A stretch of DNA of 64,000 nt. It comes from Microbulbifer sp. MI-G. Its GTDB lineage: Bacteria; Pseudomonadota; Gammaproteobacteria; Pseudomonadales; Cellvibrionaceae. Below, piece after piece: positions 19,338 to 29,626 of the stretch. The number at the start of each line of letters is the position of its first letter. Position 1 is the stretch's first letter. Both the position numbers and the translations under genes were made by a program. The DNA is taken from positions 3,656,501 to 3,720,500 of the forward strand of contig NZ_CP098023.1 in NCBI RefSeq assembly GCF_030440425.1. Reading direction: 5' to 3'. The notes beneath the pieces are model-generated. The model worked only from the letters and a program-made list of their open reading frames with translations. It had not been told where the DNA came from and did not search any database.

Positions 19338-20351
19338 ATGGATCAATTCGTTGTCTGCGCACTCTACAAGTTCGTCACCCTGGAGGATTTTGAGTCCCTA
19401 CGCTCCCCCCTGCTGCATGTTATGCTGAAAAACCGTATACGCGGCACTCTGCTGCTCGCCCGCGAAGGGATCAATGGCACTGTTGCCGGTCCCCGCGGTG
19501 GCATAGACGCACTGCTGTCCTATTTGAAATCCGATCAGCGCCTGGCCGATCTGGACTACAAGGAGTCCTTCACCGGCGAGATGCCCTTCCTGCGCAGCAA
19601 GGTCAAGTTGAAAAGGGAAATCGTTACCATGGGCGTGGAGGGTATTGACCCCCTGCACGTGGTGGGCACCTACGTCGAACCCAAGGACTGGAATGCTCTG
19701 ATCAGCGACCCGGAGGTCGTTTTGGTGGACACTCGCAACGACTATGAGTTCCAGGTGGGCACATTCAAGGATGCCATCAACCCGAGGACCGACACCTTCC
19801 GCGAGTTTCCCCAGTACGTGAAAGACAACCTGGACCCGGCCAGGCATCGGAAAGTCGCCATGTTCTGTACCGGCGGCATTCGCTGCGAAAAGTCCACAGC
19901 CTATATGAAAGAACAGGGCTTTGAGGAAGTCTACCACCTCCGCGGCGGTATCCTCAAATACCTCGAAGAGGTACCCAGGGAGGCCTCCCTGTGGGAGGGT
20001 GAGTGCTTCGTCTTTGATGAGCGGGTCACAGTCAACCACGAGTTGGAGCGCGGCCAATACGGCCAGTGCAACGCTTGCCGTATGCCAATCACCAAAGAAG
20101 ACCAACATTCCCCACTATTCGAGCAGGGAGTCAGCTGTCCCCACTGCCACGACAAGGTGGAGGAAGCCGACCGCGCCCGTTTTCGCGAACGGGAAAAGCA
20201 GATCCAACTGGCAAAACAGCGTGGCGAACAGCATATGGGGCAGGATGTCCGCAATCTGATAGCCAACAAGCGCCAGCAAAAACGAGAAGAGCGTCGCCGC
20301 CAAGCACAAAGCCAACTGGTACAAATCCAGCAACGGGCTTATAGCGATTGA
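19338..20351 (+). CDS. trhO: tRNA uridine(34) hydroxylase, rhodanese family
   Basis: A 337-residue protein of the TrhO (YceA) family. It hydroxylates U34 in the anticodon of several tRNAs, the first step toward 5-methoxyuridine or cmo5U, in an oxygen-dependent reaction in the cytoplasm. The N-terminal domain is an acylphosphatase-like fold ([16 protein letters not shown]). The rhodanese domain carries [14 protein letters not shown] and the active-site loop [11 protein letters not shown] with the catalytic cysteine. The C-terminal part has a Cys-rich zinc-like region (CNACRMP, CPHCHD) and a basic Arg/Gln-rich tail that probably binds RNA. Length is typical of the long gammaproteobacterial form. 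AAGG lies 9 nt before the ATG. Confidence 0.95.
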   Translation: MDQFVVCALYKFVTLEDFESLRSPLLHVMLKNRIRGTLLLAREGINGTVAGPRGGIDALLSYLKSDQRLADLDYKESFTGEMPFLRSKVKLKREIVTMGVEGIDPLHVVGTYVEPKDWNALISDPEVVLVDTRNDYEFQVGTFKDAINPRTDTFREFPQYVKDNLDPARHRKVAMFCTGGIRCEKSTAYMKEQGFEEVYHLRGGILKYLEEVPREASLWEGECFVFDERVTVNHELERGQYGQCNACRMPITKEDQHSPLFEQGVSCPHCHDKVEEADRARFREREKQIQLAKQRGEQHMGQDVRNLIANKRQQKREERRRQAQSQLVQIQQRAYSD

Positions 20352-20749
20352 AGCACCACAGGCCTGGGGGCGCCCTTGATTCGGGAGAGCCAGGCCTCGG
20401 CTTCGGACTCGGCAACAAACTCCCTAGAACTGTGCCAAAATAAACAACTCCGCCTCGCCAGTGGCACGGTGCAGCGACTGCGCGGGTGCAACACGGCAAT
20501 ATAGGCACGCCGCAGCACGGGGTGTTCCGCAATATAACGGGTAAACTGCCGCTGTTCCTCCAAAGTGACTTTGGAATGTGCATAACGCAGATCGAGCAGC
20601 ACGCGCAACCGCGCCCTGTGGCGGTATTTTTCTACCAAACGGGCCGTGGCCTCCATTTTCTCCGCGAATCCCACTGTCCCATAAAACAGCACCCGCACTA
20701 CGCCACCCACCGGTCGATAACTGATATGAAAATTCATTAATTCCAGCAT
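20339..20749 (-). CDS. Hypothetical protein, possible STAS/SpoIIAA-like fold
   Basis: A 136-residue cytosolic protein converging on trhO, with a 13-base overlap of the 3' ends. The layout ([18 protein letters not shown], an amphipathic helix, [23 protein letters not shown], then [14 protein letters not shown]) looks like a SpoIIAA/STAS-type alpha/beta domain, where a central DLR strand is followed by a helix. No nucleotide-binding motif is present. The start is uncertain: ATG at 20749 or the ATG four codons later at 20737; neither has a strong ribosome-binding site. Role unknown. Confidence 0.6.
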   Translation of the reverse strand: MLELMNFHISYRPVGGVVRVLFYGTVGFAEKMEATARLVEKYRHRARLRVLLDLRYAHSKVTLEEQRQFTRYIAEHPVLRRAYIAVLHPRSRCTVPLARRSCLFWHSSREFVAESEAEAWLSRIKGAPRPVVLQSL

Positions 20750-21355
20750 CCATGCTTTCGCCTGTATTTCATGAATTACCGCTTCAATAACGCCTGTTTC
20801 TTACCTCCGCACCATATTTTCCAACCAGGCTGGTCAAACGCTTTTCCGGTACACCCCTCACACTATCACTACAGATCATATAAGCCCTGGCCCGCCAGTA
20901 TATTATCCACGATACACAGAAAACTGTGCGATGGGAGTTTACCAGCTTGTGTGTACCACCCAGGGCAGTAATTCCGGCTACCGCGAGGGATTAAATTCCC
21001 AGACATCCCTAACCGTCACGACAAGAATACAGTATCAATACTGGAATTTTCCGATAACGTCGGGGCAGCAGCAATTGCGGAGTATCAATCCAGGTTCACA
21101 AAGACCAAAAATGGTTGACCAATGAATAGCGCAAAACCAGCAGTGATTATTTTATCTTTTGTATTCTCTCCCAAATGCCGGCAGTTGAAAAACCGCGGCC
21201 GGACTCGTGACCCGGCCTCGGCTTGACAACCCTTGCACGCAACTGGGATTCCCGCTAGTGGCGCACCGGGAGCGTCAATATAGGGACAATTCGTTGCGCG
21301 AAAAACCCCCCAAAAAAAAGAAATTACTTCTTTGTGACCGGCATCGCGATTGCGC
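20750..21355. other. Intergenic region, no gene seen
   Basis: About 600 bases between two leftward genes. Open frames on both strands are short and unlike known proteins. A homopolymer-rich stretch (CCCCCC then a run of A) lies just downstream of the apbC stop, near 21305-21320. No clear promoter or terminator can be named. Confidence 0.45.
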
Positions 21356-22507
21356 TCAACTAATTTCGATTTCCGGCAGTGCCTCATCGCCGCTACTGTT
21401 TAGCCAGATACCCGCTGCCATTCTGCGGGCTATTTGCCGATAAAAAGCGGCGATCTCCCCCTCGGGATCCGCAATAACACTGGGACACCCACTGTCTGCA
21501 TCCTCACGGATTTTCTGTGCCAGCGGAAGTGCTCCAAGCAGATGCGTGCTGTACTGCTCTGCAATGCGCGCACCACCGCCAGTGCCAAAAACAGGTTCGC
21601 TGTGGCCGCACTTGGAGCAGGTATGCAGTGCCATATTCTCCACGATACCGAGCACCGGCACCGACACCTTGCGAAACATCTCCACACCTTTTATGGCATC
21701 TTTCAGCGCAAGGTCCTGAGGAGTGGTTACAATGACAGCACCGGCCATAGTAGTTTTTTGTGCCAGTGTCAGTTGGATATCCCCAGTGCCGGGGGGCATG
21801 TCAACAATCAGGTAATCCAACTCACTTTTGGCATTACACCAAAGGGTTTGAGTCAGAATCTGGTTGAGCGCACCACTGGCCATAGGGCCGCGCCAGACTG
21901 CGGGGGTGTCCTCTGTCATCAGGTAGCCCAGGGACATGGTCTCAATGCCATGAACCGTTACCGGTACAAAACATTTTTGTTCCTTAACCTGCGGGCGCAC
22001 CCCCTCGGTACCGAGCATAGTAGGCAGGCTCGGTCCGTAAATATCCGCATCCAAGAGCCCCACACGGGCACCTTCTGTCATCAGGGCCAGAGCCAGGTTT
22101 ACCGCAGTGGTAGATTTTCCCACACCACCCTTGCCAGAGGCCACCGCAACAATATTTTTTACACCACGCAAGGATTCAGGCGCATTTGCAACGGAATTAG
22201 CCGGAATATCGCTGAACAGTTCAAACTGCACGCCACTGCCGGCCAAAGGCCCCCCTTTCAACAGGGGTTCGCACGCTGTCAACACCCGCTCGCGCCAGCC
22301 TGCCTCTTCGCCCGCGCAAGGGTACCCGAGGGTAATACCGGCAAAGACCCCGCCCGCTTCAAAACCCACTTCTATTTTCGCATCCAGCTTGTCCAACGCT
22401 AAACCGCTGACCGGGTCGTGTAATTGACCAAGGCATTCAGCCAGGCGCTCCAGGTCTGCCTGAACTTCCTGTGATAGCTCTTCATGGTCGTGATAATGAT
22501 CGCTCAC
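21356..22507 (-). CDS. apbC: Iron-sulfur cluster carrier protein ApbC/Mrp
   Basis: A 383-residue P-loop ATPase of the Mrp/NBP35 family that binds and transfers [4Fe-4S] clusters to apo-proteins. The N-terminal MIP18-like domain (residues about 10-100) precedes a deviant Walker [18 protein letters not shown], then [11 protein letters not shown] and the [12 protein letters not shown] block. The CSKC pair near the C-terminus is the cluster-bridging CxxC of the dimer. The start is GTG at 22507, preceded by AGAGGGG at 6 nt; the upstream open extension is not needed. It is divergent from metG, an arrangement common in gammaproteobacteria. A His-rich stretch (DHYHDHEE) follows the start. Confidence 0.95.
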   Translation of the reverse strand: MSDHYHDHEELSQEVQADLERLAECLGQLHDPVSGLALDKLDAKIEVGFEAGGVFAGITLGYPCAGEEAGWRERVLTACEPLLKGGPLAGSGVQFELFSDIPANSVANAPESLRGVKNIVAVASGKGGVGKSTTAVNLALALMTEGARVGLLDADIYGPSLPTMLGTEGVRPQVKEQKCFVPVTVHGIETMSLGYLMTEDTPAVWRGPMASGALNQILTQTLWCNAKSELDYLIVDMPPGTGDIQLTLAQKTTMAGAVIVTTPQDLALKDAIKGVEMFRKVSVPVLGIVENMALHTCSKCGHSEPVFGTGGGARIAEQYSTHLLGALPLAQKIREDADSGCPSVIADPEGEIAAFYRQIARRMAAGIWLNSSGDEALPEIEIS

Positions 22508-22717
22508 GGTGTTCCCCTCTCGGTGCTTCTTGTCAGACTCGCATTGTCTCGAATGAACCACACCAAAGCCAGTGAGCGAATCAATCCGGCCATGCCTTGG
22601 ACATGCACTCCCATCTCCACGGCATTGTCCAAATCTGCTATATTCCGCGGTCTTTTGACAAGCTCCGTCCCCTCCAGCGGAGCCTCTGGTTTAAACCCCT
22701 CAGCGATGGAAAAACCG

Positions 22718-24745
22718 ATGTCCGATACGCGCAAGATCCTAGTCACCAGCGCACTCCCCTACGCCAATGGCTCCCTGCACTTGGGCCACGTACTCGAATA
22801 TATTCAAACTGATATCTGGGCGCGTTTCCAGCGCGCCCGCGGCAACGATTGTCTGTACCTCTGCGCCGATGATGCACACGGCACTGCGATCATGCTCAAG
22901 GCGGAACAACTGGGCCTTACCCCGGAGCAGCATATCGCCCATATGCAGGCAGAACACGAGCGGGATTTCGCCGACTTCCTGATCGCGGTGGACAACTACC
23001 ACTCCACCCACTCCGAGGAGAACCGCGCGTTGTCCTCAATGATCTACCGGCGCCTCAGTGACAACGGTCATATCGCCTCGCGCACCATCACCCAGGCCTT
23101 TGATCCGGAAAAACAGCTGTTCCTGGCGGACCGCTATATCAAAGGCACCTGCCCACACTGCGGCACCCCCGACCAATACGGCGATAACTGTGAGGTCTGC
23201 GGCGCCACATACAGCCCTACGGAACTGATCGATCCGGTCTCCGCAATCTCCGGCAGCACTCCGGTAGAAAAAGAGTCCGAGCATTTTTTCTTCACTCTGC
23301 CTGTCTTTACCGAATTCCTACGCAACTGGACCCGTTGCGACACCCTGCAAGAGGAAGTGGCCAACAAGCTGGCCGAGTGGCTCGAAGAGGGCCTCCAGGA
23401 GTGGGATATTTCCCGGGACGCCCCTTATTTCGGCTTTGAAATCCCGGATGCTCCGGGTAAGTACTTCTATGTCTGGCTGGATGCCCCCATTGGCTACCTG
23501 GCCAGCCTGAAAAACTACTGCGACCGCAATGGCAGGGACTGGCTGGAATATTGGAGGAGAGACAGCACAGCCGAGGTCTACCACTTCATCGGCAAGGATA
23601 TCGTTAACTTCCACGCACTCTTTTGGCCGGCAATGCTCAACTCCGCGGAGTTGCGCACCCCCAGCAAAGTGTGCGTGCATGGCTTCCTTACCGTCAATGG
23701 CAAGAAGATGTCCAAGTCTCGTGGCACGTTTATCAACGCTCGTAACTACCTGGATCATCTCAACCCGGAGTACCTGCGCTACTATTTCGCCGCCAAGTTG
23801 ACCGCGGGCGTGGACGACCTGGACCTGAACCTGGACGACTTTATCGCCAAGGTAAACTCGGACCTGGTAGGGAAGGTCGTCAATATCGCCTCTCGCACTG
23901 CCAAGTTTGTAAGCAAGTCCGGCGGCAAGCTGGCGGATGCACTGGCCGATGCACAACTCTGGAACCAGTTTGTGGAAGCGGCGCCGCATATTGCCGACGC
24001 CTACGAGCAGCGAGAATACGCCCGCGCCATGCGCAACATCATGGCCCTGGCCGACACCGCCAACGCCTGGCTTGCCGACAAGGCGCCCTGGTCTCTGGCC
24101 AAGGCGGACAACAGTCAGGCGCAGGTACTGGCCATCTGCTCCCAGGGCATGAACATGTTCCGCGCTCTGATTACCTGGCTGGCGCCGGTACTGCCTGTCA
24201 CCGCACAAAAAGCGGCGGAGTTTCTCAACAACGAACTGGATTGGAACGGTGCCACAACCCCGCTGACAGGCCACCAGATCAAGCCGTTCAAACCGCTGCT
24301 GCAGCGTGTGGATAAAACCCAGGTGGACGCGGTGATGGATGCCGCCAAAGAGTCCCTGGCACAACTGCAGGCCGAGGCTAAAACAGCCACAGGCCCACTG
24401 GCCGAAAACCCCATTGCTGAGCAGATCCCGTTTGACGATTTCGCCAAAGTGGACCTGCGCATCGCCCTGATTACCAAAGCCGAGTACGTGGAGGGTGCCG
24501 GCAAACTGCTGCGGCTTACCCTGGACCTTGGCGGCGAAACTCGCCAGGTGTTTGCCGGTATCAAAAGCGCCTACACACCGGAGCAGTTAGAGGGCAAGCA
24601 CACGGTAATGGTCGCCAATCTGGCACCGCGTAAAATGCGCTTTGGCATTAGTGAAGGCATGGTGCTGGCCGCGGGCCCCGGTGGCAAGGATCTGTGGATT
24701 CTCGAACCCCATGCGGGCGCCAAACCGGGCATGCGCGTGATGTAA
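22718..24745 (+). CDS. metG: Methionyl-tRNA synthetase
   Basis: A 675-residue class I synthetase, almost the length of the E. coli enzyme. It charges tRNA-Met with methionine in the cytosol. Motifs: the HIGH box as HLGH in [16 protein letters not shown], a zinc knuckle [18 protein letters not shown], the KMSKS box in [11 protein letters not shown], and a C-terminal EMAPII/OB-fold tRNA-binding domain (residues about 575-675, [11 protein letters not shown] to [16 protein letters not shown]) used for dimerisation. The reading frame stays open far upstream, but the ATG at 22718 ([15 protein letters not shown]) matches the family start; the ATG four codons earlier is the alternative. Confidence 0.97.
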   Translation: MSDTRKILVTSALPYANGSLHLGHVLEYIQTDIWARFQRARGNDCLYLCADDAHGTAIMLKAEQLGLTPEQHIAHMQAEHERDFADFLIAVDNYHSTHSEENRALSSMIYRRLSDNGHIASRTITQAFDPEKQLFLADRYIKGTCPHCGTPDQYGDNCEVCGATYSPTELIDPVSAISGSTPVEKESEHFFFTLPVFTEFLRNWTRCDTLQEEVANKLAEWLEEGLQEWDISRDAPYFGFEIPDAPGKYFYVWLDAPIGYLASLKNYCDRNGRDWLEYWRRDSTAEVYHFIGKDIVNFHALFWPAMLNSAELRTPSKVCVHGFLTVNGKKMSKSRGTFINARNYLDHLNPEYLRYYFAAKLTAGVDDLDLNLDDFIAKVNSDLVGKVVNIASRTAKFVSKSGGKLADALADAQLWNQFVEAAPHIADAYEQREYARAMRNIMALADTANAWLADKAPWSLAKADNSQAQVLAICSQGMNMFRALITWLAPVLPVTAQKAAEFLNNELDWNGATTPLTGHQIKPFKPLLQRVDKTQVDAVMDAAKESLAQLQAEAKTATGPLAENPIAEQIPFDDFAKVDLRIALITKAEYVEGAGKLLRLTLDLGGETRQVFAGIKSAYTPEQLEGKHTVMVANLAPRKMRFGISEGMVLAAGPGGKDLWILEPHAGAKPGMRVM

Positions 24746-24763
24746 CGACACGGGCTGTCTCCT

Positions 24764-25666
24764 CTAGCGCAGAGACACTGCAATCAAACCGGCACACACC
24801 AACCCCACGCCCAGCAGCTGGGGCCTGTGCGCCGGTTCCTTCAACAACCAGATCCCCATCCCAACCCCCAGTGGAATACTGAGTTGGCGCAAGGCCACCA
24901 CGTAGCTCACATTTTCAGTCATGGTCATTGCCAGCAGTACCAGGCCGTAGGTCACCCCCATCATCAGGCCGGTCAGGGCCCCTAGCTTCAAATCCCCCAG
25001 ACCCAGTGCCAACTGGGCGCGCCCACGTTTGCCCAGACAGCCCAAAAGCAACCATATGCCACAGGCAAAAAACTGCATGCCCAGGTAACTGTAAGCCATT
25101 GCCAAAGGCGTCACGGCACCTTCGAGTGCCACCTCCAGATACATCAGTGCCCCTTTATCTGCAAGGGAATAGCCAACCGTACCCAGCGCCGACACCAGTG
25201 CCCAGGCACAATCCGCACGCCAGTAAGCCCGCCAGTGCCATTGGCGGAAATACACCAGGGGAACCAGCAGACAGCCGACAGTAACCAGCAGCATCCCCAC
25301 CCAGGCCAACCCCGGCAGCCGCTGCCCCAGCAGCACTGTGGCCACCGCGACCAATAGCACCGGCAGCGCCCGTGCTATGGGGTACACAAGTCCCATGTTG
25401 GCGCGCTGGTAGGCCAGCGCCAGGCTGCCCATATACACCATTTGGAAGAAACCACTGCCCACCAGCAACAACCAGAAGGCGCTGGGCAGTGCTTTTGCCT
25501 GCAACAGTACCCAAATATTCAGAGGCAGCAGTGACAGGCCCACACTGAGCGTGGCGATACAGAAAAATGCCGGGGAAGGAGTGCGGGACTTTCCTAGTAG
25601 ATTCCAACCCGCGTGTAGAAATGCCGATACCAGAACCAGAGCTGCAGCGGTTATCGATATTCCCAT
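24764..25666 (-). CDS. EamA-type (DMT superfamily) transporter
   Basis: A 300-residue inner-membrane protein with about ten hydrophobic helices in two EamA repeats, the standard layout of drug/metabolite transporters. Repeat one includes SAFLHAGWNLLGK and ends with the conserved helix ARALPVLLVAVATVLLGQRLP; repeat two ends with LRQLSIPLGVGMGIWLLKEP. The start is the ATG at 25666 with AGGG upstream rather than the TTG eight codons earlier. Substrate cannot be predicted; EamA proteins export amino acids, nucleotides or drugs. It converges on metG across 18 bases. Confidence 0.88.
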   Translation of the reverse strand: MGISITAAALVLVSAFLHAGWNLLGKSRTPSPAFFCIATLSVGLSLLPLNIWVLLQAKALPSAFWLLLVGSGFFQMVYMGSLALAYQRANMGLVYPIARALPVLLVAVATVLLGQRLPGLAWVGMLLVTVGCLLVPLVYFRQWHWRAYWRADCAWALVSALGTVGYSLADKGALMYLEVALEGAVTPLAMAYSYLGMQFFACGIWLLLGCLGKRGRAQLALGLGDLKLGALTGLMMGVTYGLVLLAMTMTENVSYVVALRQLSIPLGVGMGIWLLKEPAHRPQLLGVGLVCAGLIAVSLR

Positions 25667-25818
25667 AAAAGCCCTTTTCAATCCCAACAGAAGGGCTCAC
25701 GAACGCACCGTAGTCATGCACACCGGACTCAGCGCGCCATACTCGGGAGTCGCCATTGCATTCAGCGCCCACTGCCATAGCATATCTGTACCTTATGTAC
25801 AGATACCAAGGAGACCCC

Positions 25819-26760
25819 ATGCGCGGCGTATTTCTGGACGCGTTGACGATGAAGCTCGAGGAACTGGACACATCGGCCCTGCAGAACAGTCTAGACCACT
25901 GGGATTTCTACGATACCACTTCCGCCATGGAAACCGCCGGGCGCATCGCCGGTGCCCAAGTAGTGATCACTAACAAGGTGATCCTGGATCGCCCGCTTTT
26001 GACACAGGCATCCCAGCTCAAACTGATCTGTGTCTGTGCCACTGGCACCAACAATATCGACCTGGAGGCGGCACGGGATCTCGGCATTGTTGTGCGCAAT
26101 GTCAAAGGCTATGCCGGCGCCTCAGTGCCACAGCACACCCTGGCACTGATCCTGGCCCTCGCCTCCCGCTGGTACCGCTACCACCGGGACGTGATGGCCG
26201 GGCGATGGAGCCGGTCTGAGATTTTCTGCCTGCTGGATTACCCGGTGATAGAGCTGGCCGGCAAGACTCTCGGGATTATCGGCTACGGCGCACTGGGACA
26301 GAGCGTTGCCAGACTTGGACAGGCTCTGGGGATGCGGGTGCTGATCGCCGAGTCTCTCCGTGGAAAACCCCATAATAACCGGGTGTGCCTGGCACAATTG
26401 CAGGCGGAATCGGATGTGATCAGCTTGCACTGTCCCCTCACCGCGGAGACAGAAAATTTGATCGATCACCCCTTCATCGCAGCCATGAAACCCGGCGCTC
26501 TACTGGTGAATACTGCCCGCGGCGGCCTGGTCGACGAGGAGGCCCTGGCCGGTGCGCTGCGCAGTGGGCACCTGGGGGGGGCCGCACTGGATGTACTCAG
26601 TGAAGAGCCACCGCCAGCGAACCACCCCCTACTGGACTCCAGTATCCCCAACCTGATCATCACGCCTCACACCGCCTGGATCAGCCGCGAGAGTCGCCAG
26701 CGGCTACTCGATGGCGTGGTAGACCATATAAAAACCTGGAAACGGGATGCAACCCGTTAA
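25819..26760 (+). CDS. D-2-hydroxyacid dehydrogenase (hydroxypyruvate reductase type)
   Basis: A 313-residue NAD-dependent dehydrogenase. The Rossmann motif is GIIGYGALGQSVARLGQALG. The catalytic residues are seen as NTARGGLVDEEAL (Arg), DVLSEEPPP (Glu) and ITPHTAW (His). The ICVCATGTNNIDLEAA and GYAGASVPQHTLALILAL blocks match D-glycerate dehydrogenase/hydroxypyruvate reductase. It would interconvert 2-oxoacids such as glyoxylate or hydroxypyruvate and D-2-hydroxyacids. AAGGAG lies 5 nt before the ATG at 25819, which rejects the longer upstream frame. Exact substrate is uncertain. Confidence 0.93.
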   Translation: MRGVFLDALTMKLEELDTSALQNSLDHWDFYDTTSAMETAGRIAGAQVVITNKVILDRPLLTQASQLKLICVCATGTNNIDLEAARDLGIVVRNVKGYAGASVPQHTLALILALASRWYRYHRDVMAGRWSRSEIFCLLDYPVIELAGKTLGIIGYGALGQSVARLGQALGMRVLIAESLRGKPHNNRVCLAQLQAESDVISLHCPLTAETENLIDHPFIAAMKPGALLVNTARGGLVDEEALAGALRSGHLGGAALDVLSEEPPPANHPLLDSSIPNLIITPHTAWISRESRQRLLDGVVDHIKTWKRDATR

Positions 26761-27110
26761 ACTACACACAAGTTCACACGGTTGCGCCCGAAGATCTGGG
26801 GCAGATACCCCATTGCTGATGAAAACCCCATTCGATTGCCGAACCAATCCCTGTGAGGCCAGAGGGGGGTTATCCATTCTGGGTTGATTTACCCCCTGAG
26901 CTGTGCACCCAATCAGAAACCTGTCCTCGGGATAACCGCACTTCAACAAGGATACCGCAGCGGTCCAGCGAAGTCCTGATATAACTTTTCTTGAAAACAT
27001 CGACAGTGATTATTTTCTATTGTCCTATAAAAACTATTTATCCGAGTGGGAATTCGCCGACGGGACTATACAATGCCTCGGCAATTAACCCCTGAAAAGG
27101 AGAAACCCCA
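26761..27110. other. Intergenic region with promoter of the yqjD-like set
   Basis: About 350 bases. The minus-strand open frame covering most of it has an unconvincing translation and overlaps the upstream gene. The AT-rich part just before 27090 probably contains the promoter for the following three-gene set, which starts with a strong AAGGAG ribosome-binding site. Confidence 0.4.
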
Positions 27111-27362
27111 ATGGCAACCGCAAGAGCTCCACATACCAATTCCAGTAGGAAAAAGCTGCAACAGGCCTATAATCTCGCAGGGGAAGCAGCCTCAGAGGCC
27201 GCCGAGAGCCTAAAACAGAGAGCCCGGTCTTCTGTTGAAATCCAGAAACAACGCGCTACCGATATGATGCAAAAGGCGGAATCCTCGGTCAGGGCGCGCC
27301 CGATTCTGGCAGTAAGCTGTGCTTTTGTGGTCGGCTGGGCCATTGCCAAGCTTCTTAAATAA
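27111..27362 (+). CDS. DUF883/ElaB-YqjD-like membrane-anchored protein
   Basis: An 83-residue protein with a long amphipathic, Ala/Glu/Gln-rich helix (residues about 12-62) and a single C-terminal TM helix with a glycine (LAVSCAFVVGWAIAKLLK), the layout of the ElaB/YqjD/YgaM family. E. coli YqjD is inner-membrane bound and associates with ribosomes in stationary phase. It is first of a rightward trio resembling yqjD-yqjE-yqjK, which supports the call. AAGGAG lies 7 nt before the ATG. Confidence 0.85.
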   Translation: MATARAPHTNSSRKKLQQAYNLAGEAASEAAESLKQRARSSVEIQKQRATDMMQKAESSVRARPILAVSCAFVVGWAIAKLLK

Positions 27363-27401
27363 TCCTTTTACTTTTTTCCAACAAGGAAGAACATCCGCAA
27401 C

Positions 27402-27890
27402 ATGGGAACTGAAAAAAAATCCCAGGCATCTGGTACGCATCCCGATCCGGCAGCGCAGGCGCATACTCGGAATCAATCTGCCGGTCAGGATGGCCACGGT
27501 GAGGGGGCTGACAAGCGCCTGGAAATGACTTTGGCCCGTGCCGAAGCCATGTTGGCCCTATTGACTGCCTGGCTGGCCAATATCCAGAAGCTGTTCCAGT
27601 TGGAGCTGGATAGAACCTTAACTGCCGGTAAACGCCTTGTCCTTCTTCAGCTGATGTTGGTGCCTCTGGGCACAGCACTACTCGTAAGCCTTTGCGGGGG
27701 CATGGGTTTAGTTGCCTATTACTTCTCCCAATCGGTGTATTTCGGGTTCCTGGTTTTCCTGTTACTACAGGTGGTTATCTTTATCGGGGCCGTGATCTAC
27801 CAGAAAAAACTGCGCCCACTGCTTGGCTTCGCAGAAACCAAACGTCAGATCAAAGAGGCTTTGAACGATGTCGCTGAGACAATTAAATAA
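27402..27890 (+). CDS. Phage holin-like membrane protein, YqjE family
   Basis: A 162-residue protein of the YqjE/DUF1469 family. A polar, disordered N-terminus of about 40 residues precedes a helix (MTLARAEAMLALLTAWLANIQKLFQLELD) and two TM helices (LGTALLVSLCGGMGLVAYYF and FGFLVFLLLQVVIFIGAVIY). It ends with a short cytoplasmic tail typical of the family (FAETKRQIKEALNDV). Function is unknown despite the holin-like name. It overlaps the next gene by 23 bases, so the two are probably translated together. Confidence 0.82.
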   Translation: MGTEKKSQASGTHPDPAAQAHTRNQSAGQDGHGEGADKRLEMTLARAEAMLALLTAWLANIQKLFQLELDRTLTAGKRLVLLQLMLVPLGTALLVSLCGGMGLVAYYFSQSVYFGFLVFLLLQVVIFIGAVIYQKKLRPLLGFAETKRQIKEALNDVAETIK

Positions 27891-28110
27891 GCAGATCCAG
27901 CAGTGCAGCCACGAGGCTGAGAAACAGCGACAAAGGCTGCGGCGCATAGTTAATCGGCAGCGGCAGCAAGTCTACCGGCGCCTACGGGCAACCCCTCTAC
28001 CCGTTCTGTTGGGTCTGGCGTGCCTTGCCGGTTTTGCCACCGAAAAGCTGTGGCGATTCCCGGGAACCGCGCAGATGGTACGACTGATGCTCTCTCTGCG
28101 CGCTTTTTAG
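27868..28110 (+). CDS. YqjK-like small membrane protein
   Basis: An 80-residue basic protein. A Gln/Arg-rich helix (SLRQLNKQIQQCSHEAEKQR) is followed by one TM segment (LPVLLGLACLAGFATEKLW) and a short tail. Size, charge pattern and position after a YqjE-like gene match the third member of the yqjD-yqjE-yqjK set. Sequence conservation in this family is low, so the assignment rests mainly on context. It starts inside the end of the preceding gene. Confidence 0.7.
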   Translation: MSLRQLNKQIQQCSHEAEKQRQRLRRIVNRQRQQVYRRLRATPLPVLLGLACLAGFATEKLWRFPGTAQMVRLMLSLRAF

Positions 28111-28178
28111 TTCTGCCCGGCAGCGCTACCCGATACCACAAGTGACGCAATGCGTGTTGCAGACCGAGCGACAGATCG

Positions 28179-29054
28179 CTAACGACCCTCCTGGGGCATC
28201 TTGTCCTGAGTTTTTGTCACAAAATCACTGGCATCATGGCGTTCATGCAACTGTTCACTGGGTTCGCCCCAGGTGCGGTTGACCATACACCCCCGCATCA
28301 CCGCCGGCCGCGCAGCAATCTCCACAACCCACCGGTTCAGATGCTGATAGCTCTTGCTATCGAGAAACTCGGCGGCATCATAGGCCTCATTGCGCACCAG
28401 TGCGCCGTACCAAGGCCAGATGGCCATATCCGCAATGGTATATTCCCGCCCGGCAATAAAGGGGTGTTTTGCCAGCTGTCGATCCAGTACATCCATCTGC
28501 CGCTTTACTTCCATCGCAAAGCGGTTAATGGGGTATTCGTATTTTTCCGGTGCATAGGCGTAGAAATGCCCAAATCCACCCCCTAGGTAGGGGCCCGCGC
28601 CCACTTGCCAAAACAGCCAGTTAAGGGCTTCAGTGCGCTGTTCCGGGGTGTGCGGCAGGAAAGCGCCAAACTTTTCAGACAGATAGAGTAGAATAGAACC
28701 ACTCTCAAACACACGAATCGGCGGTGTGGTGCTCTGATCCACCAGAGCGGGGATTTTTGAATTGGGATTGATTTCCACGAAACCACTGCCAAACTGGTCG
28801 CCTTCGGTGATGCGAATCAAGTGAGCATCGTACTCCGCACCTTCAAAACCGAGTGCCAGCAATTCCTCCAGCATAATCGTGACTTTAACCCCATTAGGGG
28901 TCGCGAGCGAGTACAACTGTATGGGATGCCTGCCACGCGGTAACTTTTTTTCATGGGTAGCGCCCGCCACTGGGCGGTTGATGTTGGCAAACTGCCCCCC
29001 GCTTTCCGTATCCCATTTCCAGACTCTTGGCGGAGTATAGGGTTGATCCGACAT
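28179..29054 (-). CDS. yghU: Glutathione transferase-like disulfide oxidoreductase YghU
   Basis: A 291-residue protein of the Nu-class glutathione transferase family. YghU binds two glutathione molecules and reduces organic hydroperoxides and disulfides. The N-terminal extension (YTPPRVWKWDTESGG, FANINRPVAGATHEK) is diagnostic. It is followed by the thioredoxin-like domain (IQLYSLATPNGVKVTIMLEEL, NPNSKIPALVD, FESGSILLYLSEK) and the helical domain (WQVGAGPYLGGGFGHF, YTIADMAIWPWYG). The ATG at 29054 has GGAG about 8 nt upstream and is preferred over the longer frame. Cytosolic; stands alone. Confidence 0.93.
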   Translation of the reverse strand: MSDQPYTPPRVWKWDTESGGQFANINRPVAGATHEKKLPRGRHPIQLYSLATPNGVKVTIMLEELLALGFEGAEYDAHLIRITEGDQFGSGFVEINPNSKIPALVDQSTTPPIRVFESGSILLYLSEKFGAFLPHTPEQRTEALNWLFWQVGAGPYLGGGFGHFYAYAPEKYEYPINRFAMEVKRQMDVLDRQLAKHPFIAGREYTIADMAIWPWYGALVRNEAYDAAEFLDSKSYQHLNRWVVEIAARPAVMRGCMVNRTWGEPSEQLHERHDASDFVTKTQDKMPQEGR

Positions 29055-29626
29055 TGCACGACTCCAACTGGGGTTACACGACAATCCAACAATAGTTATG
29101 GATCGACCAATTTACCCTAAACCGTGATCCTCGCGCTTATCGATAAAGCACAACCAGATTCACACTTGCTTACGGCATTCTGTCGATATTGGCGTCGCTG
29201 TGCAAGCGGTTGACAGAGTGGAGTGAAAGTCTACAAACTTTGTAGCGCTTTTCTCGACAAGCATCCCAATGATGCCTGGATGAAATTTATACATGCCAGC
29301 CACGAGAACAGCAGGAAACGAAAGATTGTGCCTTATGCAAGTCAAACTCAGTACCTAAAACAGATTATCAACAACCCTTTTTTATAGTGATCACTGCCCC
29401 TGCAAAGTAGAAAAACCTCAACTCCCTCAGATTCTGAAACCTCAAGCCTTGTGTTATGTCAGGGTGCCGGCTCGCCCTGCTAATCGAAATGCATAGCCAG
29501 CGCTTCATTTTGTATTGTCATTACGGTCGCACCATAGGTAACCTTCATGAACCGGGCCCTATAGAGAAACATAATGTCATGTTCAGATGCCGGGGGCAGC
29601 CTGCGCGAACCACTCCCGGTGCAGGA
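29055..29626. other. Intergenic region, no gene seen
   Basis: About 570 bases of relatively AT-rich sequence between two leftward genes. The plus-strand frame 29456-29839 runs antisense into the Yip1 gene and has a His/Gln/Thr-rich, non-protein-like translation, so it is not called. Confidence 0.45.

Noticed and set aside
19398..20108. 236-codon open frame on the minus strand
   Set aside because: Antisense shadow of trhO.
21434..22402. 322-codon open frame on the plus strand
   Set aside because: Antisense shadow of apbC; the translation is rich in His, Gln and Arg and shows no domain.
23318..24364. 348-codon open frame on the minus strand
   Set aside because: Antisense shadow of metG, whose conserved motifs fix the real frame; GC-rich codons leave long antisense frames open.
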